From RGIG5612 sp045600845 (GTDB lineage Bacteria > Bacillota > Clostridia > Lachnospirales > Lachnospiraceae), in assembly GCA_045600845.1 (NCBI GenBank), contig JAZRYR010000061.1, positions 1 to 15,903 on the forward strand: 15,903 bases of DNA, given 5' to 3'. How positions within the stretch are numbered: the stretch's first letter is position 1; each line of letters opens with the position of its first letter. A model generated the notes under the pieces. That model was not told the DNA's origin. It saw nothing but the letters and a program-made list of their open reading frames with translations, and did no database searches. The translations under genes and the position numbers were made by a program. This document shows, piece by piece, positions 8,205 to 14,067 of this stretch.

Positions 8205-9188
8205 ATGAAAATTATTATTGATACTTTTGGAGCAGATTCCAAATCGGAAGTAATCATCCGGGGAGCGGTAAAATCTGTTTTGGAACAAAATACATATGAC
8301 CTGATTCTGGTTACAGAGCCTCTGATTGCGGATATTGTAATAAGAGAGGAAGCAAAAAAACTGGAAGTTCCTGCAGAACGACTTTTTTCCAGGATTTCCG
8401 TTCTTCCGGCAACCAGCTTCGTAACCAATAACGATGACCCAAGGTGTGTCATTAAAGAAAAGGCGGATTCCTCCATGGTGCTGGCATATAAGGCACTAAA
8501 GGAAGACAGGGACATCTGTGCAATGATAACTGCTGGATCCACGGGCTGCGCTCTTGTTGCATCTTGTTTCCATCTGGGGCTTAAGAAAGGGCTTCTTCAG
8601 CCCGCTCTTTGCAGTATGCTGTTATGTGAAAACGGGAAATGGGTAGCCCTTTGTGACTGTGGTTCCAACCTGAATCCCAAAGGAAAGGATTTTGCCGATT
8701 ATGCAACTTTGGGAGCTGAGTTTGCGGCAGCGTTTTATTCCGAGGGTCCAAAGGAAGGACTTCCAAAAGTAGCTTTGCTCAATGTTGGAAAAGAACCGGG
8801 AAAAGGAAAGGAACTGTACCGTCAGGTATATGAAAAACTCTCAGAGGATAGCGGTACCGCTTATCGGTTTATCGGAAACATAGAAGGCGGAGAGATTTTA
8901 AGCGGAGAAGCAGATGCGGTTGTCTGTGACGGATTTACAGGAAATGTAATTTTGAAAGGGCTGGAAAAAGCAGGGCTGATGTGCGCCCGTATTGCGGAAA
9001 ATGCCGGCAGCGATTTGATTTCCGATAGAATAAAAGATATGTTTGATTATAACAACCGGGCAGGTGCTGTATTTTTAGGAACGAAGAAACTGGTAATCAA
9101 GGCGCATGGGGCGGCGAATGAAAACACCATTCAGTCTTGTATCGCCCAAGCAATGAAACTGAATGAAGGCGGTTATTTAAACGATTGA
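8205..9188 (+). CDS. Divergent PlsX-like phosphate acyltransferase
   Basis: This 327-residue protein matches PlsX in length and layout: MKIIIDTFGADS at the start (PlsX usually has DaMGGD), MITAGSTGCALVAS at about 107-120 (usually AGNTGA), CDCGSNLNPKG at about 150-160 (usually DvGAN), LLNVGKEPGKG, and EADAVVCDGFTGNVILKGLEK near the C-terminus. PlsX interconverts acyl-ACP and acyl-phosphate, feeding PlsY. Here it stands with the fatty acid kinase genes and not in the usual plsX-fabD-acpP cluster, so it may be a second copy devoted to exogenous fatty acids. Several normally conserved glycine-rich loops are altered, so the activity could differ. The upstream TTGGAG is about 11-12 nt from the ATG, a weak ribosome site. 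Confidence 0.78.
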   Translation: MKIIIDTFGADSKSEVIIRGAVKSVLEQNTYDLILVTEPLIADIVIREEAKKLEVPAERLFSRISVLPATSFVTNNDDPRCVIKEKADSSMVLAYKALKEDRDICAMITAGSTGCALVASCFHLGLKKGLLQPALCSMLLCENGKWVALCDCGSNLNPKGKDFADYATLGAEFAAAFYSEGPKEGLPKVALLNVGKEPGKGKELYRQVYEKLSEDSGTAYRFIGNIEGGEILSGEADAVVCDGFTGNVILKGLEKAGLMCARIAENAGSDLISDRIKDMFDYNNRAGAVFLGTKKLVIKAHGAANENTIQSCIAQAMKLNEGGYLND

Positions 9189-9192
9189 ACCG

Positions 9193-10194
9193 ATGAAAAC
9201 GATTGTTTTGCTCCCTGCTTACAACCCGGGAGAACAATTAAAGAAGCTGGTAAAGGAGCTGACGGAAAAAAATTTTCAGTGTCTGGTAGTGGATGATGGA
9301 AGTAATGACGAAACTCAGCATTATTTTGACGGTCTGAATTGTAAAATCCTTCGGCATCCCAAAAATCTTGGAAAGGGCGCGGCCCTGAAGAATGGAATGA
9401 GATGCATTCAGGAAGAATTCCCGGAAGCAGATTATTTTATTACAGCAGATTCGGACGGACAGCATCTGGTCAGCGATATCTGCAGAATCCGGGAAGAACT
9501 GGAACGCGGCAAGGACTTTGTTATTTCGGTTCGAAGTCTGAAATATGCGAAGACTCCGTTTAAATCCAGAATTGGAAATGCACTATCCCGCTTCTTTTTC
9601 TGTCTGGCGAATAATCATTACTTTCCGGACAATCAGTCCGGTCTCAGAGGTTTTTCTGTAAAGCATATCGACTGGATGAAAAATGTTTCCGGGGATAAAT
9701 ATGACTATGAGTTGAATATTTTACTGATTGCAGAAAAACAGGGCATTAAGGTAGGACGAATCGATATTGAGGCCATCTACTTTGATAACAATTCTAACAC
9801 GCATTTCCGGCCTCTACTGGATACCATTCGAATTTATCATAGATATTTCCAAACGGAAATTTTTGCATTGATCGGGATTGTCTTAAACTTGATCCTGGTA
9901 ATTATCAGTCAGAACCTTTGGGGCTATGAGCATATGTTTGGAACCATCTTTTTATGCTGGGGGGTATATGCGCTTTTGTATTTTGTCGTGGAGCGGTACA
10001 CTCTTTTCCGGAACATTGATTACACGCCGGGGGCTAGAAGACTGATTTTTTCCATCTTTCGTTATGCAATTTATTCCTTGATCTGTCTGGCGGTTCAGAC
10101 GCTTTTCCATTGGCCGTTTATTGTTGCATTTCTCCTTGCGATGGTGTTGACCGCTTTTCTGGAATTTTATACATTAAAGGTATCCTATGAATAA
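9193..10194 (+). CDS. GT2 glycosyltransferase fused to GtrA-like membrane domain
   Basis: This is 333 residues in two parts. Residues 1 to about 215 form a family 2 glycosyltransferase of the dolichyl/undecaprenyl-phosphate sugar type, with LLPAYNPGEQL, CLVVDDGSNDET at about 31-42, the HPKNLGKGAALKNG loop and the metal-binding TADSDGQH at about 86-93. Residues about 220-333 hold four hydrophobic segments (IGIVLNLILVII, IFLCWGVYALLYFVV, YAIYSLICLAVQTLF, FIVAFLLAMVLTAFLEFY) in GtrA-like order. Such fusions are expected to load a sugar on a lipid carrier and flip or anchor it. The gene starts 4 nt after the plsX-like stop and probably shares its transcript, though a link to fatty acid use is not evident. 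Confidence 0.83.
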   Translation: MKTIVLLPAYNPGEQLKKLVKELTEKNFQCLVVDDGSNDETQHYFDGLNCKILRHPKNLGKGAALKNGMRCIQEEFPEADYFITADSDGQHLVSDICRIREELERGKDFVISVRSLKYAKTPFKSRIGNALSRFFFCLANNHYFPDNQSGLRGFSVKHIDWMKNVSGDKYDYELNILLIAEKQGIKVGRIDIEAIYFDNNSNTHFRPLLDTIRIYHRYFQTEIFALIGIVLNLILVIISQNLWGYEHMFGTIFLCWGVYALLYFVVERYTLFRNIDYTPGARRLIFSIFRYAIYSLICLAVQTLFHWPFIVAFLLAMVLTAFLEFYTLKVSYE

Positions 10195-10201
10195 AAAATC
10201 G

Positions 10202-10230
10202 TTGACTTTAGGTCATTGCTGATTTATAAT
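10202..10230 (+). promoter_or_regulatory. Consensus sigma-A promoter of tRNA-Gln
   Basis: TTGACT at 10202-10207, a 17-nt spacer and a perfect TATAAT at 10225-10230. The predicted start near 10237 leaves a leader of about 9 nt before the mature tRNA 5' end. The strength fits a stable RNA gene. Confidence 0.88.
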
Positions 10231-10245
10231 GACGACTGTTGCTGA

Positions 10246-10317
10246 AGGGCTATCGCCAAATGGTAAGGCAACGGACTCTGACTCCGTCATCTGGAGGTTC
10301 GAATCCTCCTAGCCCTG
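10246..10317 (+). tRNA. tRNA-Gln (anticodon CTG)
   Basis: A full cloverleaf can be drawn. The acceptor is AGGGCTA (10246-10252) with TAGCCCT (10310-10316), the D arm is GCC/GGC, the anticodon stem ACGGA/TCCGT surrounds loop CTCTGAC with anticodon CTG at 10278-10280, and the T arm is GGAGG-TTCGAAT-CCTCC. The discriminator base is G and no CCA is encoded. CTG reads CAG, hence glutamine. Its 3' end borders a run of mobile-element debris, so it may have served as an integration site, but no duplicated 3' end was found in the window. Confidence 0.95.
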
Positions 10318-10329
10318 TTACTAGAAAAC

Positions 10330-10370
10330 AGCGGAAATCCAGTATTATCAAGGGTTTCCGCTATTTTTTT
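10330..10370 (+). terminator. Rho-independent terminator after tRNA-Gln
   Basis: AGCGGAAA at 10330-10337 pairs perfectly with TTTCCGCT at 10355-10362, and a T-rich tail follows. It ends the tRNA transcript and may also stop read-through from the fak operon. Confidence 0.9.
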
Positions 10371-10466
10371 TAAAAATTTTACTTAAATTCTTTTACGCAT
10401 TTCGCGATTTTTATTCCCCATAAGAAGAGTAGAGGGGTTGATTTCTCTCAGCACATTGAAAACTGA

Positions 10467-10887
10467 ATATGCAGCACCGAGCTACTTTGCCGGTGGGAGG
10501 AGCGGCATACATTCATACTCAACCGCGTCACGGAAAACTGGAAGAAAGGAAAGAGGACACATATCTTCATCGACGAATACCATACAGTATTTGAAAACGA
10601 AGATTCCGCCCAGTTTTTCAACTCAGCATGGAGGCAGTTCAGAAAGCGTAATGCTTATCCGACTGCGATCACGCAGAACGTCGAGTACCTGCTTGATTCA
10701 GTGCAGGCAAGCACAATGCTTTCAAATTCTGAGTTCATCGTGATGTTCAATCAGGCAGCATCAGACAGGGAAAAGCTTGCAAAGCTGATCAATATATCCC
10801 CTGAACAGATGAGCTATATAACAAATGCGGAACCGGGCTGCGGACTGATCAGGTATGGAGGGGCACTCGTGCCGTTCGTCAATAAGA
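10467..10887 (+). pseudogene. Truncated VirB4-like conjugation ATPase (C-terminal remnant)
   Basis: In one frame the conceptual translation reads TFILNRVTENW, the Walker B segment HIFIDEYHTVFENED, AITQNVEYLLDS, MLSNSEFIVMFNQ, and NAEPGCGLIRYGGALVPFVN. This order is that of the C-terminal third of VirB4/TraE-type ATPases from Clostridial integrative conjugative elements. The N-terminal part with Walker A is missing: an in-frame stop lies at 10464-10466 and non-coding sequence precedes it. At about 10885 the homology ends and joins, in frame, an alanine-rich stretch that belongs to a different gene. It is therefore a fragment left by deletion, with no expected function. Confidence 0.78.
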
Positions 10888-11325
10888 TAGCCACAGCACG
10901 AGCCGCAGCCGCAGCTGCCAAGGCACTTGCCGCAGCGATAAAAGTTATGGGCGCAGGTACTATTCGGAGTATCAGGAGAATGCACGGATATCGTGGAAGT
11001 GGCACTTACCCAGCTTGGAAACGTAGGAGGTGAACCATACCGGAGGTACTGCGGATGGCCGTCAAGGGTTGAGTGGTGCGCGTGCTTTGTGACATGGTGC
11101 GCAAACGAGTGCGGATATGTAGAAGAAGGGCTTATGCCGATGACATCCTCACCGTGGGTCCAGACAGAGTTCTTCAAAGAACGAGGACAGTGGATGGACG
11201 GCGGTGTCACCCCTGCACCTGGCATGATAATCTTCTTTGACTGGAAAGGAGCAGGAACATTTCCTGATCATGTGGCGATAGTCGAATATGTGGCTGATGG
11301 ATATGTGCACATATTGAAATGTTAA
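10888..11325 (+). pseudogene. Broken CHAP-domain cell-wall hydrolase of a conjugative element
   Basis: An Ala-rich segment (ARAAAAAAKALAAAIKV) resembles the stretch that precedes the membrane anchor in CHAP proteins of Clostridial conjugative elements. It is followed in other frames by YYSEYQENA (from 10958) and then VEVALTQLGNVGG. The CHAP domain proper shows RVEWCACFVTWCANECGY with the catalytic-Cys region, then TPAPGMIIFFDW and FPDHVAIVEYVADGYVH with the His region. The domain ends early at a TAA (11323-11325) where about two dozen more residues are normally found. At least one frameshift near 10985 and an internal deletion of the membrane region make it a pseudogene. Intact homologues cleave peptidoglycan during conjugation. 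Confidence 0.75.
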
Positions 11326-11375
11326 TGACAGTATCATATTGTCTAAAGAACAATAGGAAAGGATAAAAGTACAAT

Positions 11376-12300
11376 ATGAGTAATGAACAGATGAATATAT
11401 TTAACGTTATGGGAACAGATAAGGACGAGGCAATCAGGAATTCTAAAAAAAGAAGTGGTAAGTGCATCCTTTAAAAGTAAAAATGACGTAACATGGAAAG
11501 ACCTATTTGAAGGTTTCAATGAACTTTATGCAATAACATTTTCTTCAGGAATTGATTTCGTAAACAAGGTAATTTCCAGTTTTGAGCATTCAGAAATCAT
11601 TTTCGATGCGAAGGAGTATTGAACGATGATACCGCAGCAATCATATCACTCCAGAAAAATGTAATAGAGGAGTATTTTAAGAGGAAGTCAACAAAGGAGA
11701 TTGCTGGGAAGCTTGATGACGGAAGTGTGGAATTATATGTTTCGAGGATGACGAGATCTCATGAAAAAAATATATGTATTAAAAGCATCAGATGGCAGGA
11801 CGAGAGTCATTACGGGCAGTGTAAATATGTCCTCATCAGCTTTTAATGGTGTACAGAGAGAAAACATAATCTGCTTTGACGATAAGGAAGCTTATGAGTA
11901 CTACATGAATCGGTTTAGTGATTTTAAGAATCAGTGTTCAGACAGTGTACCGCATGAGGCTATGAAGATGTTTATTTCGGATGAGGATTACTTTAATGAG
12001 AATATTGAGGAAGTTCCTATCTTAAAAACAATTGAGAAAAAGACAATGATATTTCTTGAAGACTCTGAAAACGATACGGAAACTGAACTTGTTGCAGGCA
12101 TCAAAGGCTTTGAGTCAGAACTCAGGCCATTACTTCCTAAAGAAAATAAATCTGAAGGTAGAATAATGCTGAGCGGGGAATATGTGAAAAAAATGAACCG
12201 TAAATATAACGAAAACCGCCAGATAAAAGAGGCTAAAGAAAAGAAACTTCCAAAGCTTCATATCAATTTTGAATCAAAAACCAAATATGTCCCATATATA
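11376..12300 (+). pseudogene. Frameshifted phospholipase-D-like (HKD-type) protein
   Basis: An ATG at 11376 after AGGAAAGG begins MSNEQMNIFNVMGTDKDEA, but the product runs through successive frames: 11376-11474, about 11452-11622, about 11619-11768, then 11761 onward. Read across the shifts it gives LFEGFNELYAITFSSGIDFV, IIFDAKE, EEYFKRKSTKEIAGKLDDG and SHEK-IYVLKASDG followed by VITGSVNMSSSAFNG. That last pair is the HxK...GSxN signature of PLD-like nucleases or transferases. A run of seven A at 11764-11770 is the site of one shift. The part after the PLD domain (about 12000-12280) is unrecognised. The end is approximate because the frame runs into a RhuM-like fragment. The number of shifts argues against sequencing error and for decay. 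Confidence 0.65.
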
Positions 12301-12301
12301 A

Positions 12302-12460
12302 TTTTATTATTTGAACAGCACAATAGGGAAGCACATAAATAATGCTTTAAAAGAGGAACTGGATGACTCAGTAGTCGCAAATTTTGCGACAACTGCTGCA
12401 GATGGAAAAGTATATCAGGTCGAACATTACAATCTGGAAATGATCATGTCTGTTGGATAG
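12302..12460 (+). pseudogene. RhuM-family protein fragment
   Basis: Frame starting near 12317 reads STIGKHINNALKEEL, then ANFATTAADGKVYQ and HYNLEMIMSVG before a TAG at 12458-12460. This is the conserved N-terminal core of RhuM-family proteins (virulence-associated DNA-binding-like proteins often seen near type I restriction genes). A neighbouring frame supplies the preceding LFEQ, implying a frameshift near 12313. Both ends of the gene are missing. Confidence 0.6.
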
Positions 12461-12687
12461 ATGTACGAACATACAGAGAAAGAGTTATGGACTATCTTTC
12501 AGAAAATAGTGATAGTCCGGTAATCAAAAAGATATATAATCTTGAGCCAATTACGGCCAGTGATTTAGACGAACTTGAAAGAATACTTTGGGGAGAACTG
12601 GGAACAAAGGAAGATTACGAAGAGACAACTGATATCGGAAATCTGGCCGTATTCATCTTTCTACTGAAAAACAGTACTGAAAGATAA
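12461..12687 (+). pseudogene. C-terminal remnant of a type I restriction HsdR-like subunit
   Basis: The frame reads VRTYRERVMDYLSEN, SPVIKKIYNLEPITASDLDE and LERILWGELGTKEDYEE, matching the helical C-terminal end of HsdR/helicase restriction subunits (pattern LExILWxELGTKEDY). The helicase and nuclease domains are absent, and the final residues after NLAVFI depart from the family pattern. It lies directly after a RhuM fragment. Together these suggest a deleted type I restriction locus once occupied this site. Confidence 0.62.
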
Positions 12688-12703
12688 CTATAAGCGTTTT
12701 TTA

Positions 12704-12732
12704 TTGAAAAAAATATTTTAATAATGTAAAAT
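12704..12732 (+). promoter_or_regulatory. Sigma-A-type promoter for the ncRNA-RT-radical SAM cassette
   Basis: TTGAAA at 12704-12709, a 17-nt spacer and TAAAAT at 12727-12732 make a near-consensus promoter in very AT-rich DNA. The predicted start, about 7 nt downstream (12738-12740), falls inside the left arm of the 11-bp inverted repeat at 12737-12747. The transcript would thus begin with the basal stem of the structured RNA. Confidence 0.7.
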
Positions 12733-12736
12733 TAAA

Positions 12737-12849
12737 AAAATAAGGGATGTTTTTTGTCTGTATGGAATGCAGCATAGAACATATTTAAGCTTTGCAGACA
12801 GCTGTTCTATGTATCATTTGGTCGCTCCGTCAAGTTTTTCCCTTATTTT
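12737..12849 (+). ncRNA. Putative structured RNA upstream of the reverse transcriptase
   Basis: No ORF fits here, but the structure is dense. P1: AAAATAAGGGA (12737-12747) pairs perfectly with TCCCTTATTTT (12839-12849), enclosing 91 nt. P2: CATAGAACA (12773-12781) pairs with TGTTCTATG (12803-12811), extendable outward by AATG/CATT (12766-12769/12815-12818). P3: TGTCTG (12755-12760) pairs with CAGACA (12795-12800), extendable by a GU and an AU pair. P3 crosses P2, so the two form a classic H-type pseudoknot. U-tracts lie just inside both arms of P1. The layout resembles RT-partner RNAs such as retron msr-msd (basal a1/a2 stem) or the pseudoknotted RNAs of DRT systems. The pairings are directly seen; the role as template or scaffold for the RT is inferred. 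Confidence 0.68.
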
Positions 12850-12858
12850 CAAAAAAAT

Positions 12859-14067
12859 ATGAACAATACTATAATTAACACATTGTATGATCACGAAGTC
12901 TGGGTAAAGTATCTGGACAAAGTTGTGAACGAAGGTCTAGTTAAAAATTGCGATTACTACCGCAGTTTTATTGAAAGCAAATCTTATATTCCCTACATTC
13001 AAAAAATTGAGAGGGGAGTACCTTTTTCTAACCCGACAAAAATAAATATAAAGAAGATGGGAACTAAAAAGAACCGCATCGTTTATCAGTTTCCTGTTGA
13101 TGAACAAATTGTACTTAAGGTGATGTCAGATATCCTGATGGATAAAATTGATGACAGACTGTGTGACAATACTTATGCTTTTAGGAAAGAACGTTCTGCC
13201 AGAGTTCTGTTTCGTTCGCTTGCTGTATCCGTCGGAGATGTTCAAATGTATGCAGTCAAGACTGACTTTAGTGATTATTTTAATTCTATTGATGTGGAGA
13301 TACTTCTCGATATTCTTAAAGAATGGTTAAATGACGAGCCTGTTATATATGAGTTTATTGCAAAAATTTTGAGAAATGATCAGGTTATTGTTAATGGAAT
13401 TCTAACAACTGAAACAAAAAAAGGTGTAATGGCAGGTGTTCCTATAGCAGGAATACTTGCTAATATTTATGCGTCAGAGCTGGATTGGTATTTTTATAAT
13501 CATAATATTCTTTACGCAAGGTATTCTGATGATATTATTTTTTTCAGTGACAACCGTGAAAAAATTGATACATACAGGCAGAGCGTTCTTGACTTTGCGC
13601 AAAGTCATAAATTGGGAATAAATGAAAAAAAAGAAGAGTTTTTCTCTCCTGGGGAAGCATGGAACTATGTCGGCTTTCGTTACAATAAAGGGGAAATAAG
13701 TATTTCTGATGCTTCTCTGAGAAAAATAAAGATGAAGATACGGCGACTCAGAAGGAAGGCACTTTCTGTAAAAGGAAAAAATCACTTGTCGAATGAGGAG
13801 GCTGTTCGTCTATTTATAGAATGGGTCAGCAGAAAGATTAAGGGAGGATTTAATGATAATTTTTCCTGGACTAGATGGTTTTTCCCTGTTATTACTACAG
13901 GAAAGGATTTGATAGAGATTGACCGGTATATCGAAGACAGCATTAGGTACATATATTATGAAAAGCATAATAAAGGAAGGTTTAAACTCAAGTATGAAAC
14001 AATTCGTTCATTGGGATATAGACCTTTAACCAGAATGTATTATGAATGGAAGGAAAAAAGATGTTGA
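12859..14067 (+). CDS. Reverse transcriptase of uncertain class (candidate defence or domesticated RT)
   Basis: An intact 402-residue RT. Fingers: KKNRIVYQFPVDEQIV (about 72-87) and YAFRKERSARVLF (about 107-119). Motif A is VKTDFSDYFNSID with catalytic Asp136, motif B GVMAGVPIAGILANIY from 189, and motif C YSDD at 222-225. Motif D/E runs LGINEKKEEFF to WNYVGFRY. A basic thumb (KIKMKIRRLRRKA) and a helical C-terminal part of about 110 residues ending LGYRPLTRMYYEW follow. No maturase, endonuclease, integrase or RNase H domain is visible. It lacks the retron VTG and NAxxH motifs and the DGR SQ variant of motif B. The ATG is the first Met and has no Shine-Dalgarno; the position where one would lie is taken by the right arm of the RNA basal stem. 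The next gene overlaps by 7 nt. It is more AT-rich than the chromosomal genes, suggesting transfer. Confidence 0.9.
   Translation: MNNTIINTLYDHEVWVKYLDKVVNEGLVKNCDYYRSFIESKSYIPYIQKIERGVPFSNPTKINIKKMGTKKNRIVYQFPVDEQIVLKVMSDILMDKIDDRLCDNTYAFRKERSARVLFRSLAVSVGDVQMYAVKTDFSDYFNSIDVEILLDILKEWLNDEPVIYEFIAKILRNDQVIVNGILTTETKKGVMAGVPIAGILANIYASELDWYFYNHNILYARYSDDIIFFSDNREKIDTYRQSVLDFAQSHKLGINEKKEEFFSPGEAWNYVGFRYNKGEISISDASLRKIKMKIRRLRRKALSVKGKNHLSNEEAVRLFIEWVSRKIKGGFNDNFSWTRWFFPVITTGKDLIEIDRYIEDSIRYIYYEKHNKGRFKLKYETIRSLGYRPLTRMYYEWKEKRC

Noticed and set aside
10440..10475. Stretch resembling a 16S-23S spacer (CACATTGAAAACTGAATA)
   Set aside because: Only a short match by memory, with no rRNA on either side; noted as possible rRNA-spacer debris but not supported as a feature.
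10438..10743. 101-codon open frame on the plus strand
   Set aside because: It lies in a different frame from the clear VirB4 homology over the same bases and its product looks like no protein family.
12820..12860. Intrinsic terminator formed by the right arm and U-tract before the RT
   Set aside because: The U-tract precedes the right arm of the stem and is followed by A-rich sequence, so the order is wrong for termination.
12737..14067. Classical retron (msr-msd plus RT)
   Set aside because: The basal inverted repeat fits, but the RT lacks the retron VTG and NAxxH motifs and the enclosed RNA is short and pseudoknotted, without an obvious long msd hairpin.
12859..14067. Group II intron ORF
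   Set aside because: No maturase or endonuclease domain, and no recognisable intron domain V/VI downstream, where the radical SAM gene follows at once.
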